Positions 54,854 through 63,799 of a stretch of DNA of 64,000 nt are shown here, one piece after another. Location of the stretch: the NCBI GenBank assembly GCA_002708845.1, contig PAPI01000001.1:399675-463674 (forward strand), given 5' to 3'. Below the pieces are notes generated by a model, which was not told where the DNA came from, searched no databases, and was given only the letters and a program-made list of their open reading frames with translations. The DNA is from Leeuwenhoekiella sp. (GTDB lineage: Bacteria; Bacteroidota; Bacteroidia; Flavobacteriales; Flavobacteriaceae). How positions within the stretch are numbered: the stretch's first letter is position 1; each line of letters starts with the position of its first letter. A program made the position numbers and the translations under genes.

Positions 54854-55100
54854 CTAATATAGAGCCACTCTAAATAGGGTGAGTTTTCGTAGTTTCTGAG
54901 AAGTTAATCGTCTCATTAACAAATACTGAAAATCAGTCAACGAAAACGATATATTTTTTAGTAAATCGAAACGATTACACGCAATTACATAAAAACAGGT
55001 TATCTTCTCAGAGGCTTCTTATTTTGAGGGGTTTTTCGTAATTTTCGCACGCTTTCGGGCAGACACGAAATTCAATTTTATATTAAACTAAACTTTAGAT
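54854..55100 (+). promoter_or_regulatory. Structured 247 bp region upstream of aconitase
   Basis: No gene. It holds several inverted repeats: GTTTTCGT (54883-54890) with ACGAAAAC (54940-54947), CTGAGAAG (54896-54903) with CTTCTCAG (55004-55011), GTTAAT/ATTAAC (54903-54908/54915-54920), ACTGA/TCAGT (54925-54937) and AATCG/CGATT (54964-54976). No exact TAnnTTTG occurs; TAATTTTC (55039-55046) is closest. It may be a regulatory region or a folded leader. Confidence 0.35.
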
Positions 55101-57365
55101 ATGGCATTTGATATCGATATGATCAAATCGGTTTACAGTAAAATCGCTGAGCGCGTAGATGCAGCCCGCGAAGTTACAGGCAAACCCTTAACTCTGGCAG
55201 AAAAAATATTATATTCTCACTTATGGGATGGCAAAACGGATAAAGCCTTCGTAAGGGGTAAAGACTACGTAGATTTTGCTCCAGATCGTATCGCTTGTCA
55301 GGATGCGACTGCTCAGATGGCTTTGTTGCAGTTTATGCAGGCCGGTAAGAAAAACGTAGCTGTGCCTACAACCGTGCACTGTGATCACCTGATCCAGGCA
55401 AAACAAGGTGCAGCAAAAGATTTAAAACGTGCAAACGAGACTAGTAACGAGGTGTTCGACTTTCTGGAGTCTGTTTCTAATAAATACGGTATTGGTTTTT
55501 GGAAACCGGGTGCAGGTATTATTCACCAGGTTGTTCTTGAGAATTATGCATTCCCAGGAGGAATGATGATAGGTACTGATAGTCACACGGTAAATGCTGG
55601 GGGTCTTGGTATGGTAGCTATTGGAGTAGGTGGGGCAGATGCTGTTGATGTAATGGCCGGTATGCCCTGGGAGCTTAAATTCCCAAAACTAATCGGAGTT
55701 AAATTAACCGGGGAGCTTAATGGTTGGACCGCTTCTAAAGACGTTATTCTAAAAGTAGCAGGCATACTTACTGTAAAAGGAGGAACCGGAGCTATTGTTG
55801 AATATTTTGGCCCAGGTGCAAAAAATCTTTCCGCAACGGGTAAAGGTACTATCTGTAATATGGGTGCTGAGATTGGAGCAACTACTTCAACTTTTGGTTA
55901 CGATGAGTCGATGGAGCGTTTCCTAAGAGCTACAGACCGTGCCGATGTTGCAGATGCTGCAAACGAAATTAAAGAATACCTTACCGGTGACGACGAGGTG
56001 TATGCAAATCCTGAGCAATATTTTGATCAGGTTATTGAAATCAACCTTTCTGAATTAAGACCACACCTTAATGGTCCTTTTACTCCAGATTTAGCTACAC
56101 CAGTAGGAGAATTGGGTAAAAAAGCCAAGGAAAATGACTGGCCAATTAAGGTAGATTGGGGTCTTATCGGTTCGTGTACCAACTCTTCTTACGAAGATTT
56201 ATCGCGTGCAGCTTCTATTGCACAGCAAGCAATTGATAAAAAACTCAAGCCTAAATCAGACTTCGGTATAAATCCGGGTTCTGAGCAAATACGCTTTACT
56301 GCAGAGCGCGATGGTTTGCTTGAAGTATTTGAGAATCTTGGCGCTACAATATTTACGAATGCTTGTGGACCGTGTATAGGTCAATGGGATCGTAGCGACC
56401 GTAAAGGAGATGAAAAAAATACGATTGTTCATTCTTTCAACCGGAACTTCTCTAAGCGTGCAGACGGTAACCCGAATACCCACGCCTTTGTGGGTTCGCC
56501 AGAGATGGTAGCTGCAATAGCAATATCGGGTCGTTTGGATTTTGACCCTTTGAACGACACTTTATTAAATGAAGACGGTCAGGAAGTTAAATTAGATGTG
56601 CCTCAAGGTTTAGAATTGCCTCCAAAAGGTTTTGCTGTTGACGAAAACGGATATCTTGCTCCTACAGAAGATGGTAGTTCGGTAGAGGTGAAAGTTGCAG
56701 AAGACAGTGAGCGTCTTGAATTGTTAGAGCCTTTTGTGCCTATTAAAGATTCAGAACTTAAAGAAGTGAAGTTGCTTATTAAAGCTTTTGGTAAGTGCAC
56801 AACAGATCACATCTCAATGGCTGGTCCCTGGTTGCGTTACCGCGGTCACTTAGACAACATTTCTAATAACTGTCTGATTGGTGCTGTAAACGCTTACAAT
56901 AAGAAAACAAACTTTGTAAAAAACCAACTTACGGGCGAATATGGTGGTGTACCAGATACGCAACGTGAGTATAAGGCCAAAGGAATCAAAACGATTGTTG
57001 TGGGTGACCACAACTATGGTGAAGGATCATCAAGAGAGCACGCTGCGATGGAGCCTCGCTTCTTAGGTGTTGCTGCAGTTCTTGTGAAGTCATTTGCTCG
57101 TATACACGAGACAAACCTGAAAAAACAGGGAATGCTGGGCTTAACTTTTGCTAATGAAAATGACTACGATTTGATTCAGGAGGATGACACCTTCAGCTTT
57201 GTAGATATTGAAGATTTTGCTCCAGATAAACCGCTTACTATCGAAGTAACTCATGCGGACGGAAGCAAGGATACCATTATGGCAAATCACACTTATAATG
57301 ACGCGCAAATCGCGTGGTACCGTGAGGGGTCTGCTTTAAATCTTATCAAAAAGCAAAACGCTTAA
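55101..57365 (+). CDS. Aconitate hydratase (mitochondrial type)
   Basis: Interconverts citrate and isocitrate in the TCA cycle. The 754 aa length and domain order match the mitochondrial-type aconitase rather than AcnA (about 890 aa) or AcnB. The 4Fe-4S ligands are C359 (GSCTNSS), C422 and C425 (ACGPCIGQW). Substrate residues appear in [31 protein letters not shown] and the swivel domain [19 protein letters not shown]. The region upstream is unusually structured (54854-55100). Confidence 0.95.
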   Translation: MAFDIDMIKSVYSKIAERVDAAREVTGKPLTLAEKILYSHLWDGKTDKAFVRGKDYVDFAPDRIACQDATAQMALLQFMQAGKKNVAVPTTVHCDHLIQAKQGAAKDLKRANETSNEVFDFLESVSNKYGIGFWKPGAGIIHQVVLENYAFPGGMMIGTDSHTVNAGGLGMVAIGVGGADAVDVMAGMPWELKFPKLIGVKLTGELNGWTASKDVILKVAGILTVKGGTGAIVEYFGPGAKNLSATGKGTICNMGAEIGATTSTFGYDESMERFLRATDRADVADAANEIKEYLTGDDEVYANPEQYFDQVIEINLSELRPHLNGPFTPDLATPVGELGKKAKENDWPIKVDWGLIGSCTNSSYEDLSRAASIAQQAIDKKLKPKSDFGINPGSEQIRFTAERDGLLEVFENLGATIFTNACGPCIGQWDRSDRKGDEKNTIVHSFNRNFSKRADGNPNTHAFVGSPEMVAAIAISGRLDFDPLNDTLLNEDGQEVKLDVPQGLELPPKGFAVDENGYLAPTEDGSSVEVKVAEDSERLELLEPFVPIKDSELKEVKLLIKAFGKCTTDHISMAGPWLRYRGHLDNISNNCLIGAVNAYNKKTNFVKNQLTGEYGGVPDTQREYKAKGIKTIVVGDHNYGEGSSREHAAMEPRFLGVAAVLVKSFARIHETNLKKQGMLGLTFANENDYDLIQEDDTFSFVDIEDFAPDKPLTIEVTHADGSKDTIMANHTYNDAQIAWYREGSALNLIKKQNA

Positions 57366-57388
57366 GATATACTATTAAATAGTTCTTA

Positions 57389-57422
57389 AAACCAAACTAC
57401 TTTAGGGTAGTTTGGTTTTTTT
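57389..57422 (+). terminator. Aconitase hairpin terminator
   Basis: Perfect 12 bp stem (57389-57400 with 57407-57418), six-base loop, followed by a T run. Confidence 0.85.
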
Positions 57423-57484
57423 ATTGAAATTTTTTACCGCTCTTTGCGTTAACAAATCAGAACAACTTAAATTAAAAACTACTT

Positions 57485-58381
57485 ATGAAAAAATTGAACT
57501 TAATCGCCATTCTAACAGCGGGTCTACTGGCCTCGTGTTCAGGTAGCGATGATACCGTAGATCGTACTACAGTGACTTTAGAATCTGTAACTCGCCTTGA
57601 GCAATTACCAGCAGATTCCGAATATCAGGTTTGGCTGGTTTCGGGAGGTGAAAACATATCTATGGGGCGTTTTAGAAAACTAAATAATGGTCAGAAATTT
57701 TCAGCATTGACAGGACAGGTCGATAATGCATCTGGAATTAAGGTAAGTATTGAACCGGGTAATGACCCTTCTCCCGAGATAAGCAATACCGTTATACTAT
57801 CTGGTAATTTTAATGGAAATTCAGCAGATTTAACTATTGAAGGATCGCTAGGAAGTTTCTCAAATGCATCTGGAGTTTTTACCCTGTGGACGCCTACAGA
57901 TGATAATGCAAACAATAATCAGAATGGAGTGTGGTTTTTAAGACCTAATAGTGGTAATCCTCAGGCTGGTCTTAATTTGCCAACATTACCTGAAGGTTGG
58001 AGATATGAGGGATGGGTTGAAACTACTAACGCTTCAAATCAAACAATTTTGTTGAGCACCGGAAAATTTAGGTCGCCATCAGGAAAAGACAGTTCTCCTG
58101 CTTTTAGTGCTACGGATAATGATGCTCCTCTATTTCCAGGGGAAGATTTTGTAAATATGACAATACTTTCTGTACCAGGTTTTGGTTTTAATAACCCACC
58201 TGACCTCAGGTCGGAGAGAATATTTATTTCCGTAGAACCATTTCCAGATTTTGACGACACTAAGCCTTTTGTGGTTCAGCCGTTAGTGAATCCTGCAGCA
58301 AGTAATGGCCTGTATCCTGAGACTCAGGGGATGGATCTTAATACGCTTTCCTTCCCAAGAGCAGTTGTTTCGAGACAATAA
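57485..58381 (+). CDS. Surface lipoprotein with duplicated domain (RskA C-terminal-like)
   Basis: A 298 aa lipoprotein (MKKLNLIAILTAGLLASC, mature CSGSDD). Two similar units follow: YQVWLVSGGENISMGRFRKL...SPEISNTVILSGNF (about 36-120) and YEGWVETTNASNQTILLSTGKF...GEDFVNMTILSV (about 178-250). Both share the (Y/E)-(V/G)-W-(L/V)-(V/E) start and G(R/K)F turn seen in C-terminal domains of anti-sigma-K factors. No membrane anchor or sigma-binding domain is present, so the role is unknown. A promoter was not found. A strong terminator follows. Confidence 0.8.
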   Translation: MKKLNLIAILTAGLLASCSGSDDTVDRTTVTLESVTRLEQLPADSEYQVWLVSGGENISMGRFRKLNNGQKFSALTGQVDNASGIKVSIEPGNDPSPEISNTVILSGNFNGNSADLTIEGSLGSFSNASGVFTLWTPTDDNANNNQNGVWFLRPNSGNPQAGLNLPTLPEGWRYEGWVETTNASNQTILLSTGKFRSPSGKDSSPAFSATDNDAPLFPGEDFVNMTILSVPGFGFNNPPDLRSERIFISVEPFPDFDDTKPFVVQPLVNPAASNGLYPETQGMDLNTLSFPRAVVSRQ

Positions 58382-58400
58382 GTTTTAGATACTATGTATA

Positions 58401-58429
58401 AAAAAACCGGCTATTTGCCGGTTTTTTTA
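58401..58429. terminator. Bidirectional hairpin terminator
   Basis: Perfect 11 bp stem (58401-58411 with 58417-58427), five-base loop, A run before and T run after, between the convergent lipoprotein and XRE-S24 genes. Confidence 0.85.
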
Positions 58430-58446
58430 TGCTTAAGTTTGTTGAA

Positions 58447-59181
58447 TTAAACCAGTTTATTAATCTTTTCAATGAGTTTACTCATGTCACTCTGTAATTT
58501 ATCTACCTGACTTTCCAAATGCTTAACGCGGTTATTGGCATCCATATCAATTACATTTAGCGAACTGGTAATTTTACCACGCACAATGAGTATCTCAAGG
58601 ATGTTGTCAAGCTTATAGGAAATGCTCTCGTACTTACTATTGTCACTAATAAGAATTATGGCGTCATTATTCAGGTCTTTTTTTATGCGCTTTGTAAGCA
58701 CCGATTTTGGAGTCACAATCACCGCGACAGAGCCATCTAATATTTCGCTAAGATCATCTGCATGTTGGGTGATGAGGATGTCTCCGTGCATTAGGGTAGG
58801 CATCATACTGTCTCCTTCAACCTCAAACAGTTTTTGACCTTCTACAGGCTCGTATCCGGGTAATTTAAACATGGCAAGCGTAGAAAGCCATTGCTCGTTA
58901 TCTCTGTTATCAATAAAGCCTGCACGAGCTTCTACATCAATCAGAGGTACAAAACCGTTTGAACCATTAATCATAACTGAGTTGTGGGATCCTTTTAAGA
59001 TGCGATCAGTGGGTACACTGTACAGACGGCTCAAAGTAAGTAAATGATCGGTTGTGATAGAATTTTGACCATTTTCAATGAGGGAGTAGGCTCCCTGGGT
59101 GATACCCAGTTCAGCAGCTACTTTTTTCTGCGATAATGCAGCCTGCTCCCGAAGGGATTTAAGTTGTTTAGATATAGACAT
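58447..59181 (-). CDS. XRE-family repressor with S24 (LexA/CI-like) peptidase domain
   Basis: A 244 aa regulator. Helix-turn-helix at about 7-60 (LREQAALSQKKVAAELGITQGAYSLIENGQ). An S24 domain has the catalytic Ser125 in EGDSMMPTLMHGD and Lys164 in VLTKRIKK. An Ala-Gly pair at 87-88 (EARAGF) sits where LexA-type self-cleavage occurs. The C-terminal about 40 aa form a coiled coil (HLESQVDKLQSDMSKLIEKINKL). This could be a DNA-damage-cleavable or stress repressor; no phage genes are near. Three GTTATA repeats overlap its promoter, suggesting autoregulation. Confidence 0.9.
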   Translation of the reverse strand: MSISKQLKSLREQAALSQKKVAAELGITQGAYSLIENGQNSITTDHLLTLSRLYSVPTDRILKGSHNSVMINGSNGFVPLIDVEARAGFIDNRDNEQWLSTLAMFKLPGYEPVEGQKLFEVEGDSMMPTLMHGDILITQHADDLSEILDGSVAVIVTPKSVLTKRIKKDLNNDAIILISDNSKYESISYKLDNILEILIVRGKITSSLNVIDMDANNRVKHLESQVDKLQSDMSKLIEKINKLV

Positions 59182-59205
59182 TTAAGTTAGCTTAGGGACT
59201 ATTAA

Positions 59206-59265
59206 GTTATATTTTAACAAATATAGTTTTTTTTATCGGTTATATTGTTTTTAGTTATACTTTAA
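59206..59265. promoter_or_regulatory. GTTATA repeats at the XRE-S24 promoter (candidate operator)
   Basis: Three GTTATA copies (59206-59211, 59239-59244, 59254-59259). Copies 1 and 3 share a longer core (AAGTTATATTTTAA and TAGTTATACTTTAA). They bracket the predicted -7 element of the repressor gene, as operator sites of an autoregulated repressor would. Confidence 0.35.
59218..59225 (-). promoter_or_regulatory. XRE-S24 repressor -7 promoter element
   Basis: Minus strand TATATTTG, a perfect TAnnTTTG match, 37 nt before the ATG. No -33 TTG; GTTATA repeats occupy that position. Confidence 0.45.
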
Positions 59266-59608
59266 GCGGTTTTTTCCTATTAAAAAATGAAAATATAGCA
59301 AATGTTTATTTTTTTGTGAACTTAATCCGATTATAATGGGAATTAATTGTAAGAATGGCTTCAAAACTGGCAATTTAGTAAAGATTTAAGAGCTATTTTC
59401 TAGCTGGAAATTTTATTTTAGGGATAAAATACCATTTTTTAAGTCAAAAATCTGTTGTCGGAATCCTTTTTAGGATTACCGACCAGAAGTTAAGTCGAAT
59501 TCTTCCTCATTATTTGTTGTCCTACAAATGAATGAGAAGCTGCCTTCCTGTGAAAATCTTATTGAAAATTTGGCAGCATTTTCAGACTTTCAGATTAGAT
59601 AGAAATAC

Positions 59609-59616
59609 TATTTTTG
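59609..59616 (+). promoter_or_regulatory. guaA -7 element, adjacent to start
   Basis: TATTTTTG, a perfect TAnnTTTG match, followed by CCT and the ATG at 59620. The start codon would be at or within 3 nt of the transcript start. Confidence 0.5.
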
Positions 59617-59619
59617 CCT

Positions 59620-61152
59620 ATGCAAAATAACGTACTCATTCTAGACTTTGGTTCGCAGTACACCCAATTGATTGCAAGACGCATCAGGGAGCTCAACATT
59701 TTCTGCGAAATTAAACCCTACAACAAATTACCCGAAGACTTAAGCAGCTATAAAGCAGTTATACTTTCGGGATCACCCAGTTCTGTAAGAGCAGAAGACG
59801 CCCCACACCCGGACTTATCGCAAATACGTGGTAAGAAACCGATGCTAGGCGTATGTTACGGAGCGCAATATCTGGCTCATTTTCATGGAGGTGAAGTAGG
59901 GCAGTCCAACACCCGTGAATACGGAAGAGCTAATCTCTCTTCAGTAAAAGCAAATGAAGCCTTTTTTGCAGGTGTTGAAGCGGGTAGCCAGGTTTGGATG
60001 AGCCATAGCGATACGATTAAAAAATTACCAACAGGAGCGGTAAAACTAGCCAGTACACACGATGTGGAATATGCTGCCTACCGCATTGAAGGCGAAGAAA
60101 CCTATGCCATTCAGTTCCATCCTGAAGTTTATCATTCAACAGACGGCAAACGTATACTTGAAAACTTTCTGGTTACTATTGCCGGAGTCGAGCAGAGCTG
60201 GACGCCTGATAGCTTTGTAGACACCACAGTAGACCAACTGAAGAAGAAGCTGGGTGATGATAAGGTAATTTTAGGTCTGTCAGGAGGTGTAGACAGCTCG
60301 GTTGCCGCGATGTTATTGCATAAGGCTATAGGCAAAAATCTGCATTGTATTTTTGTAAACAACGGTCTGCTTCGAAAAAATGAATTCACCGAAGTACTTA
60401 AGCAGTATGAAGGCATGGGATTAAACGTAAAAGGAGTAGATGCTTCAAAACGTTTTCTGGATGCCCTTGCCGGCAAGAGTGATCCTGAAGAAAAGCGCAA
60501 GACCATAGGGCGTGTATTTATTGAGGTTTTTGATGATGAAGCCCATCAGGTTGAAAATGCAAAATGGCTGGCTCAGGGTACCATATACCCGGATGTTATT
60601 GAGTCGGTTTCTGCTACCGGAGGTCCCTCGGCAACCATTAAATCACACCATAATGTGGGAGGTTTGCCTGATTTTATGAAACTACAGGTGGTAGAGCCTT
60701 TACGTATGCTTTTTAAAGATGAAGTACGTCGCGTGGGCGCGAGTATGGATATGAATCCTACTTTGTTGGGCAGGCATCCTTTCCCAGGACCTGGTCTCGC
60801 CATTCGAATTCTTGGCGATATTACCGCTGAGAAAGTGCGTATCTTACAGGAAGTAGATGCCATTTTTATCAACGGTTTGCGCGATTGGGGACTCTATGAT
60901 CAGGTATGGCAGGCTGGTGCGATGCTCTTGCCTGTAGATTCGGTAGGTGTAATGGGCGATGAGCGCACCTATGAGAAGTGTGTGGCATTGCGGGCTGTTG
61001 AAAGTACAGATGGGATGACCGCAGATTGGGTCAACTTACCTTATAACTTTCTTCAAAAAGTCTCTAATGATATAATAAATAAAGTTAAGGGCGTTAATAG
61101 AGTAGTCTATGACATCAGTTCAAAACCGCCTGCAACTATAGAGTGGGAATAA
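59620..61152 (+). CDS. guaA: GMP synthase (glutamine-hydrolysing)
   Basis: Converts XMP to GMP with ATP and glutamine. The 510 aa protein has a class I amidotransferase domain (catalytic C79 in GVCYGAQ, His/Glu in QFHPEVYHS), an ATP pyrophosphatase PP-loop [13 protein letters not shown] near 219, and the dimerisation domain ending [22 protein letters not shown] start six nt upstream is ignored: the ATG follows a -7 element and gives the usual [13 protein letters not shown]. Confidence 0.97.
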   Translation: MQNNVLILDFGSQYTQLIARRIRELNIFCEIKPYNKLPEDLSSYKAVILSGSPSSVRAEDAPHPDLSQIRGKKPMLGVCYGAQYLAHFHGGEVGQSNTREYGRANLSSVKANEAFFAGVEAGSQVWMSHSDTIKKLPTGAVKLASTHDVEYAAYRIEGEETYAIQFHPEVYHSTDGKRILENFLVTIAGVEQSWTPDSFVDTTVDQLKKKLGDDKVILGLSGGVDSSVAAMLLHKAIGKNLHCIFVNNGLLRKNEFTEVLKQYEGMGLNVKGVDASKRFLDALAGKSDPEEKRKTIGRVFIEVFDDEAHQVENAKWLAQGTIYPDVIESVSATGGPSATIKSHHNVGGLPDFMKLQVVEPLRMLFKDEVRRVGASMDMNPTLLGRHPFPGPGLAIRILGDITAEKVRILQEVDAIFINGLRDWGLYDQVWQAGAMLLPVDSVGVMGDERTYEKCVALRAVESTDGMTADWVNLPYNFLQKVSNDIINKVKGVNRVVYDISSKPPATIEWE

Positions 61153-61155
61153 TTT

Positions 61156-61178
61156 GCTGTAAACCGCGCGTTTACAGC
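61156..61178 (+). other. Hairpin after guaA without a T run
   Basis: Perfect 9 bp inverted repeat (GCTGTAAAC 61156-61164 with GTTTACAGC 61170-61178, loop CGCGC) starting 4 nt after the guaA stop. No T run follows, so it is not a standard terminator. Confidence 0.5.
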
Positions 61179-61233
61179 TCCTAAAAAATTAGGTATGGTA
61201 TTGGTACTGTTCTTTAGAAATAATTTGAAAATA

Positions 61234-63213
61234 ATGAGAAACTTAAGTGTTCTGTTTCTATTCCTTTTTTTGGTTTATAGCTGTTCAAGTTTAGGTCAGA
61301 AAACCTATTCGAGCCATCGGGTACAGGAGGGGGAAACCATTTCGGCAATTGCCAATAAATACAATGTCACTGTTTATGAAATCTATAGACTGAATCCGGA
61401 AGCAAAAAGCCGAATTTATCCTGGGCTTGTTTTGATTCTGCCCGGAGGAAAGTCTGATCCCGGTGCTTCTGAAGTTAGTGCAGACGGTAAATTTATTTTG
61501 CATACAGTAGCCAAAGGCGAAACGCTATACAAATTATCTAAAAAGTACGAAGTTTCAGAAACCGATATTAAGCGTTATAACAAACATCTTTATACTGCCG
61601 AATTAAGAAGTGGCGAAGTGGTAAAAATACCAAATTCAACTACACAGAACGAAGCTTCAGAAGAAAGTGGTAAACCGGCAGTTACAAATCGGAAGCATAT
61701 TGTTAAGCCGAAAGAAACCAAATATGGTTTGGCTTCAATGTATGGCATTACGATTGAAGAGTTGGAAACCATGAATCCTGAAATTAAGGATGGGCTTAAG
61801 ATCGGAGCGATTTTAAATGTACCTGATAAATCCTATACCAACGATGCAGTCCTCGAGGATGATACCTACGCGTTTTATGAGGTCAAACCAAAAGAGACCC
61901 TTTTTACGCTTACTCGTCGTTGGGATATGACCGAGGAGCAACTGCTCAGGTTAAATCCGGCGCTAAAGGAAGGTCTTAAAAACGGGATGATTCTGAAATT
62001 ACCGAAAAGCAAGCTCTCTGATGAAGTGAGTCTTGATGTAAGTGGCGGTGCGGTAACACTTTCAGATAACCTTACCAATCTCAGTACTAAAAATGTAGCG
62101 GTGATGTTGCCTTTTAATTTAGGAACAACTCAGACTGATACGAGTGATATTGCCAGACAGGTTTTAAAGCGTGATCGGGTGATGAATATAGCTTTAGATT
62201 TTTACAGTGGTGTTCTAATGGCAGTAGATTCAGCGAAAGCGCTCGGTATTTCCACCAACTTGCACGTTTACGATACTCAATATAATCGTACAGACGGACA
62301 GGCGACTAATGATCGGAAAATTGAATCACTCATACGCAATAATAATTTTGACAAGATGAATGTGGTCATAGGTCCTTTATTAACTTCAAATGTTGAGAAG
62401 GCCAGTCGCTTACTACGCGATCGTGCAATACCGGTGGTTTCACCTATTGTTCCGGAGATTGACATGCAGGCTAACCTGTTTCAATCTAGACCGGGTGATA
62501 GAATTTTAAAGGAGCAAATGTTGCGTTTTATCAAGCAGGAGGGAAGAGGAAAGAATATCGTGATCATAGCAGACGGTAAAAATCAGGCTGCAAAAGCAGA
62601 AATATTAACTCTGTATCCGGACGCTAAGGTTGTTTTTCCCAAAGGTGAAAACGGAGCCGGTTATATAAGTGCTGCAAATCTTGCCTCTAAATTGTCTTCA
62701 ACTATTGAGAACTGGGTAATTCTTGAAAGCAACGATATCGCGCTAATAAGTAATGTGACTACAAGTCTTTCAACCCAATTGGGAAGTAAAAAAATAACTT
62801 TACTCACTACAGATAAAGGTTCGGCTTATGAGAGTGATGATGTTTCAAACATTACTCTAATGAAACTCAATTTTCACTTTCCTTCTGTAGACCGCGCCTA
62901 TACCGAGAATCAGCTTTCATTTATAAATGCTTATAAAGCCAAATACGGTTACGTACCCAGCAGTTATGCGGTGAGAGGTTATGATCTGACCTTTGACACA
63001 CTGCTTCGTCTTGCTGCTGCAGAAAGTTTATATGCTGCTGCCAACGCCGGTTACAGCACACAGTATGTAGAGAACAAATTCCATTACATAAAGGATCCGG
63101 TTTCTTCGGGTTACTACAACAATTCAGCCTATATTTTAAAGTTTGGAGAGGACCTGAAAGAGATTGTGGTTGAAATTCCCGAAATAGATACAACCCCCTA
63201 TTTAAAAGACTAA
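61234..63213 (+). CDS. LysM-repeat protein with C-terminal periplasmic-binding-like domain
   Basis: A 659 aa exported lipoprotein-like protein (MRNLSVLFLFLFLVYSC; ATG 39 nt upstream would spoil the signal). Four LysM repeats at about 28-73, 86-133, 153-197 and 212-256 (each xxYxVxxGETxxxIAxxYxVTxxxLxxxNP type) bind peptidoglycan. Residues about 285-655 look like a type I periplasmic-binding fold (VAVMLPFNLG, FYSGVLMAVDSAKALG, VVIGPLLTSNVEKASRLLRDRAIPVVSP, GRGKNIVIIADGKNQ, YAVRGYDLTFDTLLRLA). The combination is frequent in Bacteroidota; its ligand is unknown. OsmC follows after 3 nt. Confidence 0.88.
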   Translation: MRNLSVLFLFLFLVYSCSSLGQKTYSSHRVQEGETISAIANKYNVTVYEIYRLNPEAKSRIYPGLVLILPGGKSDPGASEVSADGKFILHTVAKGETLYKLSKKYEVSETDIKRYNKHLYTAELRSGEVVKIPNSTTQNEASEESGKPAVTNRKHIVKPKETKYGLASMYGITIEELETMNPEIKDGLKIGAILNVPDKSYTNDAVLEDDTYAFYEVKPKETLFTLTRRWDMTEEQLLRLNPALKEGLKNGMILKLPKSKLSDEVSLDVSGGAVTLSDNLTNLSTKNVAVMLPFNLGTTQTDTSDIARQVLKRDRVMNIALDFYSGVLMAVDSAKALGISTNLHVYDTQYNRTDGQATNDRKIESLIRNNNFDKMNVVIGPLLTSNVEKASRLLRDRAIPVVSPIVPEIDMQANLFQSRPGDRILKEQMLRFIKQEGRGKNIVIIADGKNQAAKAEILTLYPDAKVVFPKGENGAGYISAANLASKLSSTIENWVILESNDIALISNVTTSLSTQLGSKKITLLTTDKGSAYESDDVSNITLMKLNFHFPSVDRAYTENQLSFINAYKAKYGYVPSSYAVRGYDLTFDTLLRLAAAESLYAAANAGYSTQYVENKFHYIKDPVSSGYYNNSAYILKFGEDLKEIVVEIPEIDTTPYLKD

Positions 63214-63216
63214 TTA

Positions 63217-63621
63217 ATGACCAGTAAAGTAGTTTATTTGGGTGATTTGCGCACTTCGTGTGAACACTTAAAATCAGGAAACACCTTTATCACCGATGCT
63301 CCGGTTGATAATAATGGCAAGGGAGCGCCGTTCTCACCTACAGATACTGTCGCGACAGCATTAGCAAGTTGCATGCTTACCGTTATGGGCATAAAAGGTA
63401 ATCAAATGGGCGCCCCTGATTTAAAAGGGTCAATTGCCGAAGTTACGAAGGTCATGGCCGCAGAGCCACGCCGTATTTCACGCATCGAAGTAAAGCTTAC
63501 ATTGTATGGCATAGCCGAAGAAAAACAGCGCAGAATTCTTGAAAATACAGCCAGAACCTGTCCGGTACTGCAAAGTTTACATCCTGATATGGAAAAAGTG
63601 GTTTTCTTTGACTGGAAATAA
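63217..63621 (+). CDS. OsmC family peroxiredoxin-like protein
   Basis: A 134 aa cytosolic protein that reduces organic hydroperoxides in related members. The OsmC core is seen: FITDAPVDNNGKGAPFSPTDTVATALASCMLTVMGIKGNQM with one active Cys (C52), and the C-terminal ARTCPVLQSLHPDMEKVVFFDWK with the second Cys. Both Cys are conserved at the usual positions. It is 3 nt downstream of the LysM gene and followed by a strong terminator. Confidence 0.9.
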   Translation: MTSKVVYLGDLRTSCEHLKSGNTFITDAPVDNNGKGAPFSPTDTVATALASCMLTVMGIKGNQMGAPDLKGSIAEVTKVMAAEPRRISRIEVKLTLYGIAEEKQRRILENTARTCPVLQSLHPDMEKVVFFDWK

Positions 63622-63728
63622 AAAGCTGGTTTAATCAGATTAAAAAGGAGCTGAATATTTCAGGAAAAAGTAAAGGTTTTAACTGCGTAATAAGCTTTCA
63701 AAAATTACAGCCTTTGGTTTGCGCCAAT

Positions 63729-63762
63729 AAAAAACCCGGTCATTTGTGACCGGGTTTTTTGT
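63729..63762. terminator. Bidirectional hairpin terminator (osmC / rplT)
   Basis: Perfect 14 bp stem (63729-63742 with 63747-63760), four-base TTTG loop, A run and T run on both sides; it ends osmC and, on the minus strand, rplT. Confidence 0.9.
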
Positions 63763-63799
63763 TCTAAGCGGAGTACTGTTAATTAATTAGGCGTTAGCC

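Larger units (their letters stand above)
59182..59619. other. Intergenic region between the XRE-S24 repressor and guaA
   Basis: A gap of 438 bp with no coding capacity found. It holds the divergent repressor promoter (59218-59225), three GTTATA repeats (59206, 59239, 59254), and the guaA -7 element (59609-59616). The middle, about 59270-59600, is AT-rich and shows no RNA gene, terminator or repeat that I recognise. Confidence 0.5.

Noticed and set aside
58447-59181. Prophage remnant suggested by the CI-like repressor
   Set aside because: No integrase, capsid, tail or lysis gene, att-like repeat or tRNA insertion site is seen nearby; flanks are housekeeping genes.
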